NCBI GenBank assembly: GCA_035634255.1
Contig: DASQDI010000079.1
Span: 65,273 to 129,272, forward strand
Direction: 5' to 3'
From: DATLMR01 sp035634255
GTDB lineage: Bacteria > Acidobacteriota > Blastocatellia > UBA7656
Length of the DNA: 64,000 nt
Shown: positions 33,721-44,202 of the stretch, piece by piece
How positions within the stretch are numbered: position 1 is the first letter of the stretch
How the letters are laid out: each line of letters starts with the position of its first letter
Translations under genes and position numbers: made by a program
Notes under the pieces: generated by a model
What the model saw: only the letters and a program-made list of their open reading frames with translations
Databases searched by the model: none
Told to the model about the DNA's origin: nothing

Positions 33721-34005
33721 TCAATCGCGGCTTTCGATGGCCTTGAGCACCCTCTGCGTGCAGCGGCTGACGTGCGCCCCCAGGGCGAACAGCCCGGCCC
33801 CCAGGATCATATAGACCGCCATCGCCGCTATCAGCAGCAGGACGTGATTCCGGTTGGAGAAGTCGGCCAGCAGCACGAAGCTCAGCAGGAAGAGAGCCTC
33901 GATTGCCAGCCCCGCGACCCAGGCGATCTTGTAAGACCTTTCGCTCTTATCTATCCGGTCCAGGGCCGACCTCCGCGCCTGTTCGACACCGCTCTCTCTA
34001 ATCAT
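33721..34005 (-). CDS. Two-helix membrane protein in the sigma-factor operon
   Basis: 94 residues. The start chosen is the ATG at 34005, because the ATG at 34017 forms part of the site ATGGAGG. A basic cytoplasmic N-terminus (RRSALDRIDKSERSYK) precedes two membrane helices (about 29-48 and 58-80) and a short Arg/Lys-rich tail with one Cys. It is third in a tight operon behind an ECF sigma factor and a 40-residue membrane peptide. It could therefore act as a membrane anti-sigma factor or output protein, though no anti-sigma domain is recognisable. Confidence 0.6.
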   Translation of the reverse strand: MIRESGVEQARRSALDRIDKSERSYKIAWVAGLAIEALFLLSFVLLADFSNRNHVLLLIAAMAVYMILGAGLFALGAHVSRCTQRVLKAIESRD

Positions 34006-34030
34006 AATAGCCTCCATAGCTCTGCGAAGT

Positions 34031-34153
34031 TCAAACGTAAATCTTGAACAGGATGGCCGTGATTATCACCACGGCCTCCACTATCGCCAAAAGGATTATC
34101 ACGGTCTTCATGACCGGCTTCTGTCTCTCGTCATCGTCGGTGCTTTCCGGCAT
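34031..34153 (-). CDS. 40-residue single-helix membrane peptide
   Basis: ATG at 34153 with GAGGAG six bases upstream; stop at 34031. The product begins MPESTDDDERQKPVMKT and continues with one hydrophobic helix VIILLAIVEAVVIITAILF ending FKIYV. It starts 10 bases after the ECF sigma factor stop and ends 25 bases before the next membrane gene, so it lies inside a three-gene operon. The acidic N-terminus and single helix fit a small regulatory or scaffold peptide. The good ribosome site and spacing make a chance frame unlikely. Confidence 0.7.
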   Translation of the reverse strand: MPESTDDDERQKPVMKTVIILLAIVEAVVIITAILFKIYV

Positions 34154-34163
34154 ACCCGTCTCC

Positions 34164-34727
34164 TCACTTTTCGAGATCGCCGCGCGGCCCGCAGCTCTGC
34201 AGGTTTTTGCGGAGGGTCGCGAGGCCGTACGAGAGCCTCGACTTAACCGTGCCTACCGGCAGCCCCAGCACGTCCGCGACTTCCTGTAGGGACATCTCGT
34301 GCAGGTAGTGCAGCACGAGGACGGCCCGGTTACCGGGAGAGACCCGGCCCAGAAGGTCGGGGATGCGCTCCAACAGTTCGGGCTCGAACGCGTCCTGCGC
34401 GGGCGCGGGTATGGCTTCGAGGACCGCTTCGTCCCTGACCTGATCCGACCACCTGCGCTCCTTCCTCAGAGACCTGAAAGCCTCTCGGCTCGCTATCCTG
34501 TACGCCCACGGCCTGAAAAGCTCCGGCTGCCTGAGCCAGTAGAGTTTCTTGTAGATCAACAACAGCACTTCCTGAAGCGCGTCTTCGGCGAGCCCCGGCT
34601 CTCTCACAAGGCTGAGGATGTAGCGGTAGAGCGGGACCTCGATGTTCCTGAAAAGCTCGTCGAGCGCGGCCCGGTCTCCGGTCTGGGCCAGCAGCACGCG
34701 CATGATCTCCCGCTTTTCAGTCGCCAT
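34164..34727 (-). CDS. ECF-type RNA polymerase sigma factor
   Basis: 187 residues. Region 2 shows YRYILSLVREPGLAEDALQEVLLLIYKKLYWLRQPELFRPWAYRIASREA, here spread over about 35-85, and region 4 shows MSLQEVADVLGLPVGTVKSRLSYGLATLRK. These are the two core domains of an extracytoplasmic-function sigma factor; a linker of about 45 residues lies between them. It binds RNA polymerase and directs transcription of a small regulon. The two membrane proteins downstream are probably its regulators or products. An ATG preceded by AGAGAGAAA starts the frame. Confidence 0.92.
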   Translation of the reverse strand: MATEKREIMRVLLAQTGDRAALDELFRNIEVPLYRYILSLVREPGLAEDALQEVLLLIYKKLYWLRQPELFRPWAYRIASREAFRSLRKERRWSDQVRDEAVLEAIPAPAQDAFEPELLERIPDLLGRVSPGNRAVLVLHYLHEMSLQEVADVLGLPVGTVKSRLSYGLATLRKNLQSCGPRGDLEK

Positions 34728-34859
34728 TTTCTCTCTCCATTATTTAAGAGGAAGCGGCCCGCGAAACTGTTCGGATTTGTTCGAGTTTAATCTGAGAATC
34801 GGCTGGCTCGGGCTGGGATTACTTGCGGGGACGGGCCTCGCGCCCGCCCCGGTCTTCGT

Positions 34860-36140
34860 TCAGTGCGGCAGAATCTTGTCGAGACTCTTCAGCAGGTCGT
34901 TGCCGCGAAGGCCGGGCTGCCCCTTTTTCGTGTTGTTGAGCGAGATGATCCTGCCGTCCGGCCCGATGAGCATGGTGGTCGGGTACGAATTGATTCGCAG
35001 GTTTCGGATGACCCGGATGATGCTGTCCATCTTCGCCTGAGTCCAGGGCATGCCGTTCTTTTCGAGGGTCGTCTTCACCTGCGGCATCACCTCCGGCTGA
35101 TCGGTGTTCAGCCCGAGAATCTCGAAGCCCCTCGCCTGAAAGCGCGAGTACGCCGCCTTGAGGTAGGGGAGTTCCTGGCGGCAGGGGGGGCACCACATGC
35201 CCCAGAAATCTATCAGCACGTGCTTGCCCCTGAATTCCGACAGCCTGCGCTTTTTGCCATTGAAATCGGTGAACTCGAAGTCGGGCATCTCCTTCCCAAC
35301 CGCCACTTCGATGCGCTTGTAGTCCGACGCCGGATGCGACCTCATCGTTATTAGGTTCTTTTCCAGGTCGACCTTCTTGGTGGAGACGTAGTTGTTGCCG
35401 ACCCGGAAGACGACCGCTTCGTCCTGCGTCTCGGCCGCTTCGGGGGAGAAGGGGTCGAAGTCGACCTCGCCGTCGCCGTCGGCGTCAACCCCGAGCCTGC
35501 CATTCATCACGCTGATCTTATTCGCGCGCGCGTTGTAATCGTACTGCACGAGCGTCTTCCTGCCCTGAATATCGACGAACCCCGCGGCGAAGGCTGCCCT
35601 CGACTCGAACAGCATGCGTTCATCGTCGGACATGCCCTCCCACCGCACATTCTTCATGTACTGGACGAACAAAGGGAAGCTCTGGAACGGTCCCTCTTTG
35701 AGTGGCTGGCTGACGGACGCCTCCCAGATGTATGGGTTGTCTTCTTCCCCGCGCTTGAACTCGAACCGCTCGCTCTCGTCGAACTGATTGTTGAGGTCGA
35801 TGTCCGCGAGCAGGTAAGGCGGCTCGTCTTCCGGCTCGACCAGCAGAGTCAGGATGGCCGACTTGTCGTTGAGCACGTGATAGAGGCGGCCCGCCGTAAC
35901 GGTCGCGCCTTTCTCAATCGGCTTCGCGAGCCTGAGCTTTGACAGGTCGGCGATGGGCCTGAAGGCCACGTGCTCTCGGCCATCCCGGTTGACCCTCAAC
36001 TGCGGCTCCAGCTTCCCGGTGTATTCGCCGTCGGCCCGGACGGGCGGAGCCAGAGGAAGCATCAGAGCGAGCGCGGAGACGATCCCGGCGGAGCGCACGA
36101 TAGCCTGGGCGCGGGGCTTCATTCGAAACGGTATTCTCAT
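34860..36140 (-). CDS. TlpA/ResA-like thioredoxin-fold protein with a large N-terminal domain
   Basis: 426 residues with a signal peptide (IVSALALMLPLAPPVRA). The C-terminal 140 residues are a thioredoxin fold with WCPPC (Cys317, Cys320) in VLIDFWGMWCPPCRQEL and the cis-Pro segment NSYPTTMLIG. The N-terminal ~280 residues have two Asp-rich loops, DIDLNNQFDESERFEF and DADGDGEVDFDPF, that look like calcium-binding EF-hand-type loops. It should be a periplasmic disulfide reductase. Start uncertain: ATG at 36140 or at 36122, neither with a clear ribosome site. The precursor peptide gene ends 210 bases upstream. Confidence 0.85.
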   Translation of the reverse strand: MRIPFRMKPRAQAIVRSAGIVSALALMLPLAPPVRADGEYTGKLEPQLRVNRDGREHVAFRPIADLSKLRLAKPIEKGATVTAGRLYHVLNDKSAILTLLVEPEDEPPYLLADIDLNNQFDESERFEFKRGEEDNPYIWEASVSQPLKEGPFQSFPLFVQYMKNVRWEGMSDDERMLFESRAAFAAGFVDIQGRKTLVQYDYNARANKISVMNGRLGVDADGDGEVDFDPFSPEAAETQDEAVVFRVGNNYVSTKKVDLEKNLITMRSHPASDYKRIEVAVGKEMPDFEFTDFNGKKRRLSEFRGKHVLIDFWGMWCPPCRQELPYLKAAYSRFQARGFEILGLNTDQPEVMPQVKTTLEKNGMPWTQAKMDSIIRVIRNLRINSYPTTMLIGPDGRIISLNNTKKGQPGLRGNDLLKSLDKILPH

Positions 36141-36260
36141 CTGTACAACCCTTATCGGATGAAATGTAAATTCGGGACTGGGTCTGATCTACCCGGAGCC
36201 TTGAGGAGTTTGAAGGCAGTTGTAATGATTTGTCAATCAGAATCGTGATGCTAATAACGA

Positions 36261-36291
36261 AACCGGCCGGGCGTGTTAAGCTCGGCCGGTT
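36261..36291 (-). terminator. Hairpin downstream of the microviridin-type precursor gene
   Basis: On the minus strand, AACCGGCCGAGC pairs with GCCCGGCCGGTT around a 7-base loop (9 perfect pairs at the base, then one G-U), followed by TCGTTATTAG. It starts 59 bases after the precursor stop and separates it from the TlpA-like gene, so the precursor is probably monocistronic. Confidence 0.6.
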
Positions 36292-36350
36292 CATTCGCGC
36301 ATGTTATCCATATGCTTGAGACCTCTTTCCAGAAGGCCCGGAGGCAAGCT

Positions 36351-36521
36351 TTACTTGCCCCTGCTGCTCACTTCATCCGTATCCGACGGGTACTTCAACG
36401 TCTGCGGCGGCGGGCTTTCTTCACCGGTTCCACCGGCCTTGATGCTGGTCTTCACATTCGGAAAATCCTGTCCTTCAAGATATCTCGCAAAGAATGGTGT
36501 CTCTGCTTTACTCCTGTTCAT
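36351..36521 (-). CDS. Microviridin-type (omega-ester-containing peptide) precursor
   Basis: A 56-residue peptide gene starting at 36521, with AAGGAGG eight bases upstream of the ATG. The leader carries PFFARYLEGQ (residues 9-18), matching the PFFARFL motif that microviridin ATP-grasp ligases bind. The core TLKYPSDTDE (residues 41-50) matches the TxKxPSDx(D/E)(D/E) pattern in which Thr and Ser side chains form ester bonds with Asp/Glu and Lys forms an amide. The 22-residue linker is Gly/Pro/Glu-rich and the tail VSSRGK follows. It is far too short to be in a default gene list. No microviridin-type ligase, transporter or acetyltransferase is adjacent, so it is an orphan locus in this window. 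Confidence 0.9.
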   Translation of the reverse strand: MNRSKAETPFFARYLEGQDFPNVKTSIKAGGTGEESPPPQTLKYPSDTDEVSSRGK

Positions 36522-37016
36522 TTCTCGCTCCTCCTTGTATCTCCACTTATATTTATTCGGCGAGAATCATGCTGCCTCGCCTGTCCACATTCGGCGGATC
36601 GTTGCCGCCTTAAATCTCCGCCTGATGCTTTCAGCGTCGATCTGTTTAGTTAATATCGCAAGCGGTGTGCCACTCAAGAAATGCGAAAACTCTTAGGGAA
36701 AACGCCATTTTCGGCCTCTGCAAGCCCCGAACGAAATCACGGCTACGGTGTGTACTGTATGAGGATGGACGGATGTACGTTTTAAGATTATGTGACAACG
36801 CCCGTGTGTATCAGTGAGATTCAACTCTATCACTAAATGATAATGCTGCGGGGCAGGGCGCGGCTCGCGCGAGATGATGCGCCCATCTGTGCGCGTGCAA
36901 CAGGGGACATCTGTTGCGCGCCGAGCCCTGCTCTCACAGGTCCCCTCCGCAGGGGACGGGGCAGGAAAGGCGAGGGGGATGACTCGCTTTCCGCCCGGAG
37001 CGATCTCATCTATTTT
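36522..37016. other. 495-base region upstream of the precursor gene
   Basis: No other gene is seen on either strand. It contains the ribosome site of the precursor (36530-36536), a minus-strand TATAAG possible -10 element about 36547-36552, a 6-bp hairpin GGCGAG/CTCGCC (about 36560-36582) and, further left, low-complexity G+C-rich sequence. No second precursor with the PFFARFL-like motif was found. Confidence 0.5.
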
Positions 37017-38687
37017 TTAATCGCGACCCGCCTTCGACTTCATCTCGCCCATCTTCTTTCCGACTGCCGAGAGGATCTCTACCAGTATCGCGCTCCGCTC
37101 CCGGCGCGCCTGCTCTATACTCGCCTCTCCGCTTTCAGGCTCAAGGTTATACTCGATATCGGCGCTCTCGTAATATTTGTCGACGAGTGAATACAAATCT
37201 TCGTCGTCGAATAATTCGCCGAGTACCCTAGTCCACCTGAGAGCGCGCTGGGGCGCATCATTCTCCGGGCGGCGGAGCTGAGACACGAGGTAGGGTGCCA
37301 GCCGTTCGTCTCGCCATATAAACGCAAGCTCTATCAGGTCGCCTTCGCCGTCCCCGGCCGGGTCGGTCTTGAAGAGGGCCGTCATCAGGCGCTCCCTCTG
37401 CTTACCGGTCAGCATCTCGGCGAAGTTAAGCGCCGCACCTGCTGAAGCCGTGGCCGCCTCTCCCGATTCGGAATTGGGTTCCTGAGGCTCTTCCGGTTTT
37501 TTCTGCTCCGTAGCTCGCGCCCACGCGGCCAGCTCGTAAGCGCCCTCCCATCTCGTCGCGGGGTCTTCGGCGCAACGCACGAGCCACTCGGTCATCTCTT
37601 GGGCGTTATCGCGCGTGGCTTCGCCTATGACCTCAAGCTCCCTCATCCGCTCGGCGTAGACCGACAGGTCGCGCGTCGAGAGCTTCTTGATACCGTACAT
37701 TTCCTGACTCACCTCGTAGCCGTCCCGAGCATTCGCGTGAGGTTTGAGGAAGAGGAGCAGGCTGTCGCCTTCCGTGAAGCGGCTCTCGGGGTCCTTCCAC
37801 TTCCAGTGGTGGAGGTAAACGACTCGCTTCCTGCCCTTGCCTTTTATGGTCGAAGAGATTCGAAGCTCCGTCTTCATCATCTCCCCGTGCTCTTTACTTT
37901 CCAGCGAAACCGATTTGCCGACGCTCGCGACCACGATCAGGTCGCTCTCGAAATATAGGTTTCGGAGAGGCTCCGGGGGAGAGATGACTATCTCTCCCAT
38001 AGTCACGGAGCTTTCGACCTGCATCGTGACATCGAAGTTCTGCTGCTGATTTTGAGACAAGGTCATCTGTTCGATCACCTGACCGAATCCCATGGCCGCG
38101 AGCGACAGATGGTAAGCGCCCGGCTTGAGCGAGGCGAATCCGTACCGCCCTTCATCGGACGATTCAGCGGAGTGAGTCTCGGAAGTCTCCACGTTTGTGA
38201 GTACTATCTTCGCCCCCGCGATCACCGCGCCCTCCGCATCAAGAATACGACCCGACAGCGAAGCAGTTCCCCCTTCCGCCCGCGGCTGAGACTCGGGCTT
38301 CTTCGCCCCCGCCCCGGATGGACCTGAGACGGACGATTCCGCCTGCGGGAATACTATGGCGCTCGCGCTGCCGCTGATGCCGAGTATCGCCGTGACGACG
38401 GCCGCGGCGACGGGCGAGGCGCGACGGCTGATGAGATGCAGGGCGGGCCGGGCCTCTTCGGCAACGACGGTCCCGTCGGCCCCGCGCGTTATTCGCGCGC
38501 AGAGCTTCCCGCGCGCGGCGGAGACGATGGCCTCTGCTTCGCCGCGCGTCATCTTCGAAAAATTGTAGACCCGCTTGTCGCACTGTAAGCAATAGCGAAC
38601 CTGTTCACCGCCCGCCATGCGGTTCCATTCGATATTGCAGGGGTTTGCGATCTGAAGGCGATCCAGCCTGTTCTTTCTTCCGGACAC
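37017..38687 (-). CDS. Membrane protein with Cys-rich N-terminus and carboxypeptidase-regulatory-like domain
   Basis: 556 residues. The N-terminus (about 15-65, ANPCNIEWNRM, RYCLQCDKRVYNFSKMTRGEA and KLCARI) is a short conserved Cys module seen in many acidobacterial proteins, probably zinc-binding and cytoplasmic. A membrane helix follows (about 92-112). The exported part begins with a carboxypeptidase-regulatory-like domain (about 142-225, LSGRILDAEGAVIAGAKIVLTN) and then an unassigned ~330-residue region of helices and charged segments. Such proteins may sense or anchor something at the envelope. It is the nearest gene upstream of the precursor peptide, 495 bases away. Confidence 0.7.
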   Translation of the reverse strand: MSGRKNRLDRLQIANPCNIEWNRMAGGEQVRYCLQCDKRVYNFSKMTRGEAEAIVSAARGKLCARITRGADGTVVAEEARPALHLISRRASPVAAAVVTAILGISGSASAIVFPQAESSVSGPSGAGAKKPESQPRAEGGTASLSGRILDAEGAVIAGAKIVLTNVETSETHSAESSDEGRYGFASLKPGAYHLSLAAMGFGQVIEQMTLSQNQQQNFDVTMQVESSVTMGEIVISPPEPLRNLYFESDLIVVASVGKSVSLESKEHGEMMKTELRISSTIKGKGRKRVVYLHHWKWKDPESRFTEGDSLLLFLKPHANARDGYEVSQEMYGIKKLSTRDLSVYAERMRELEVIGEATRDNAQEMTEWLVRCAEDPATRWEGAYELAAWARATEQKKPEEPQEPNSESGEAATASAGAALNFAEMLTGKQRERLMTALFKTDPAGDGEGDLIELAFIWRDERLAPYLVSQLRRPENDAPQRALRWTRVLGELFDDEDLYSLVDKYYESADIEYNLEPESGEASIEQARRERSAILVEILSAVGKKMGEMKSKAGRD

Positions 38688-39074
38688 AACTCACCTCACC
38701 ACATTCGATATGGCATCTGAATGCACACGGGCTCACTGAAAATTAAGATTGATGAGCGCCCGGCAAGCCGTGGAACTCGCGCCCATAATCCATGAACAGA
38801 CCTCCGCTCGGACCTTGCGAAAAATCTACGGGATACCGTACTTCAGGGGGCAGTGGTCAGGAGTCAGGGGCCAGGGGCTAAGGAAGGAAGATTTCAGACT
38901 CTCTTTATAGAATCCTTTTGGATCAAATCGAGATCATGGGCGGCATCACTGGCTCCTGACCGCCGGCCTCTGACCCCTGCTGGAATATTCCCCGCCCCGC
39001 CCGGTATTACAGAGGTGTGTGCGGGGGAGCTGCTCAAAGTGGAGATTAAGCCCGCGCCGTTCGGTGGAGAAATT
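38688..39074. other. 387-base intergenic region with dispersed-repeat sequence
   Basis: No gene is seen. It contains the inverted copy of the dispersed repeat (38833-38915) and a second related run (GGCTCCTGACCGCCGGCCTCTGACCCC, about 38950-38980). GGAGAAATT before the ATG at 39075 is the only recognisable signal. Confidence 0.5.
38833..38915 (-). repeat. Dispersed repeat, copy 2 (inverted)
   Basis: On the minus strand it reads GGATTCTATAAAGAGAGT, then about 27 bases, then CCCCTGGCCCCTGACTCCTG. The order and motifs match the copy at 26873-26958, which is in the opposite orientation, but the spacing between the two motifs differs. Confidence 0.6.
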
Positions 39075-39698
39075 ATGAGCACATTGATGGCTTCGATGCC
39101 CGGAGAAATCGCCGTCCGGCGGCGCTCGCGGGAACACGAGCACTCTCACGCGCAGAATCGTTTCGCGGTCATTCCCACCCCCGTAAGGTTGAATGCCGTC
39201 GAAGGGCGCACGGGCAAAGGCGACGCCAGATGGCACCGGCCCTCCGAGAATCTTTTTCTCGGTATAGACCACACGGCAATAGTCGTGGGCGACACGGAGG
39301 CAAGCCTCAGGTTCTACCGCAACGCCCTGGGCCTGAAGGTCGGGGGCGAAAGCGAAAATCACGGCACGGAGCAGGGGCACTTGAATAACGTCTTCGGCGC
39401 GTGCCTGAGAATCACGAGCCTCCGCGCCGAGGCGGGGCCGGGGGTAGAATTTCTCGAATACCTGTCGCCGCGCGATGGGCGCCCCATTCCGTCGGACAAA
39501 AGGGCCAATGATCTTATACACTGGCAGACAAAGCTGGTGACGGTGGACGCGGGCGCTGCCGCCCGACGCCTGTTCGCGGCGAAATATCACTCCGTATCTT
39601 CCGGAGTGATCGCGATGCCGGAAGACGAGATGGCTTTCAGAAAGAGTTTTCTCGTGCGCGACCCGGACGGGCACGTCTTACAGCTCATTGAAAACTGA
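39075..39698 (+). CDS. VOC family protein lacking its N-terminal half
   Basis: 207 residues from the ATG at 39075, with GGTGGAGAAATT upstream. The C-terminal VOC domain is normal (LFLGIDHTAIVVGDTEASLRFYRNALGL to VRDPDGHVLQLIEN). In homologous two-domain glyoxalase-like proteins this domain follows another VOC unit through a linker like GKGDARWH; that linker is here (TGKGDARWHRPS), but the first domain is gone. About 50 residues of different sequence (MSTLMASMPGEIAVRRRSRE) replace it. The junction lies just downstream of repeat sequence, suggesting a repeat-associated deletion. Possibly still translated; probably impaired. Confidence 0.7.
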   Translation: MSTLMASMPGEIAVRRRSREHEHSHAQNRFAVIPTPVRLNAVEGRTGKGDARWHRPSENLFLGIDHTAIVVGDTEASLRFYRNALGLKVGGESENHGTEQGHLNNVFGACLRITSLRAEAGPGVEFLEYLSPRDGRPIPSDKRANDLIHWQTKLVTVDAGAAARRLFAAKYHSVSSGVIAMPEDEMAFRKSFLVRDPDGHVLQLIEN

Positions 39699-39713
39699 CC
39701 CGAAAGGTGGCCT

Positions 39714-40289
39714 ATGGATAACACGAGACCATTGTTCATACCAGTAATTCTCGGCACCCCGCGACAGGGGAGGATGAGCGAGCACGCGGCCCGCTTCATG
39801 CTCAGTGAAGTGGGCAAGAGGAAGGGGGTCGAGACGGTCCTGATCGACGTGCGCGAGCTGAAGCTGCCCATCACGGACGCGGGCGAGGCGATCAAGGACC
39901 CGGCCTTCTCCGCGCAGATGGAGCGGGCCGACGCCCTCGTCATCGTCGCCCCCGAATATAACCACGGCTACCCCGGCCTGCTCAAGCACGCGCTCGATTC
40001 GAACCTCAAAGAGTACATCCATAAAGCCGTCGGCGTGTGCGGAGTCTCCGCCGGGCCGTTCGGCGGGGCGCGGGTGATAGAGAATCTCCTGCCGGTCTTC
40101 AGGGAACTGGGGCTCGTGGCGATATTCTGGGACGTGAATTTTTCGTCCGTGCAGGACCGCTTCGACTCGGAAGGCAAACTCATCGACGAGGCGTACTACA
40201 AGCGCGCGGATAAATTTTTAAAAGAGCTGATCTGGATGGCGAAGGTGCTGAGGCACGGGAGGGAGAACGTCAGCTTGGATGATGAGTGA
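39714..40289 (+). CDS. NADPH-dependent FMN reductase
   Basis: 191 residues with a flavodoxin-like fold: IPVILGTPRQGRMSEHAARFML carries the phosphate-binding loop, and APEYNHGYPGLLKHALDS is the characteristic FMN-binding segment. VCGVSAGPFGGARVIENL completes the fold. It reduces FMN or quinone-like compounds with NADPH. AAAGGTGGCCT is upstream of the ATG. It is followed after 106 bases by a carbohydrate operon and is probably transcribed separately. Confidence 0.85.
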   Translation: MDNTRPLFIPVILGTPRQGRMSEHAARFMLSEVGKRKGVETVLIDVRELKLPITDAGEAIKDPAFSAQMERADALVIVAPEYNHGYPGLLKHALDSNLKEYIHKAVGVCGVSAGPFGGARVIENLLPVFRELGLVAIFWDVNFSSVQDRFDSEGKLIDEAYYKRADKFLKELIWMAKVLRHGRENVSLDDE

Positions 40290-40395
40290 TCAGGAATGGT
40301 GGGCGGGCGGCGCAACGCGGTATCACAGGGGTCCGCTAAACAAGTTACTCCCCGCCGCGCGCCCGTCAGAATAGGGAAGAAAAGGATCTGCGGAC

Positions 40396-43047
<2,652 letters not shown>

Positions 43048-43085
43048 CGGCGAGTATAAGCGAGTAACAAGGAGAAAGATCAGAC

Positions 43086-44189
43086 ATGAAAGCTATCGCA
43101 GTATACCCCGGAAAACCCGGCAGCGTTCACCTGGCCGAATTGCCGAAGCCCTCGACCTCCGAAATCCCCGGCGGGCGTGGCGTGCTGGTCAAGGTCCTGC
43201 GCGTCGGCGTGGACGGCACGGACAAGGAGATCAACGCGGCGGAATACGGCGCGGCCCCCGAAGGCTACGACTTTCTGGTGCTCGGCCACGAGAGCTTCGG
43301 GCAGGTCGAGTCGGTCGGGCCGAACGTCTCGGGATTGGAGCCCGGCGATTACGTCGTGGCGACCGTCCGGCGTCCGGGGTCGAGCATATACGACCTCATC
43401 GGCACGAACGATATGACCACCGACGACACCTACTTCGAGCGCGGCATCAACCTGCTCCACGGGTACCTGACCGAGTACTACGTCGACGACGCGGAGTTCA
43501 TAGTGAAAGTCCCGCGGGGGCTGAAGGAAGTCGGCGTGCTGCTTGAGCCCGCGACCGTGGTGGAGAAGGGAATAGCTCAGGCGTACGAGATACAGCGCCG
43601 CCTCCGCGTGTGGCGCCCGAAGCGCGCGGCCGTCATGGGCGCGGGGACCATCGGCCTGCTCGCCACGCTCGTCCTGCGTCTGCGCGGGCTCGAGGTCGTC
43701 ACCTTCGCCAAGTCCCCGAAGCCCTACATCAACTCCGACCTGCTCGAAGAGATCGGCGCTCAATATATCTCGACCGCCGACGTGCCCCTGCTCGACGCGG
43801 CGCGCGAGGCGGGGCCGTTCGACCTGATATTCGAGGCGACTGGTTACTCTCCCATCGTCTTCGACAGCATGCAGGTGCTCGGGAAAAACGGCGTGCTCGT
43901 GCTTTCGAGCGTGACGGGAGGCGACCGGAAAGTCGAGGTGCCCGCCGACAGGATCAACCTCGAATTCGTGCTGGGCAATAAGGTGATGGTCGGCACGGTC
44001 AACGCCAACCGCGAGTATTTCGAAATGGGTGTGCGCGACCTCTCGCAGACCGAGCTTGAGTATCCGGGCTGGCTCGCGAGACTGCTCACGCACCCCGTCA
44101 AGGGGCTGGAAAATTACGGAGAGCTGTTCGAGAAGCTCACCAACGCCAAGGGCGCGATCAAAGTATTCTGCGAGGTCGCGCCCCTGTAG
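43086..44189 (+). CDS. Zinc-type sugar dehydrogenase, glucose dehydrogenase-like
   Basis: 367 residues, MDR superfamily. KVLRVGVDGTDKEI and FLVLGHESFGQVESVG hold the catalytic zinc region, with Asp instead of Cys at the first ligand, as in archaeal-type glucose dehydrogenases. The Rossmann motif is AAVMGAGTIGLLATLVLRL. It probably oxidises glucose to gluconolactone with NAD(P). The structural-zinc Cys cluster is missing. GAGAAAGATCAGAC lies before the ATG. The glucosidase upstream and the debranching enzyme downstream would supply its substrate. Confidence 0.82.
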   Translation: MKAIAVYPGKPGSVHLAELPKPSTSEIPGGRGVLVKVLRVGVDGTDKEINAAEYGAAPEGYDFLVLGHESFGQVESVGPNVSGLEPGDYVVATVRRPGSSIYDLIGTNDMTTDDTYFERGINLLHGYLTEYYVDDAEFIVKVPRGLKEVGVLLEPATVVEKGIAQAYEIQRRLRVWRPKRAAVMGAGTIGLLATLVLRLRGLEVVTFAKSPKPYINSDLLEEIGAQYISTADVPLLDAAREAGPFDLIFEATGYSPIVFDSMQVLGKNGVLVLSSVTGGDRKVEVPADRINLEFVLGNKVMVGTVNANREYFEMGVRDLSQTELEYPGWLARLLTHPVKGLENYGELFEKLTNAKGAIKVFCEVAPL

Positions 44190-44202
44190 AACAGGTGCCG
44201 GA

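Noticed and set aside
36301..36696. Plus-strand open frame of 131 codons over the precursor gene
   Set aside because: Leu/Ser-rich without protein pattern; the minus strand carries a ribosome site and microviridin motifs in the same place.
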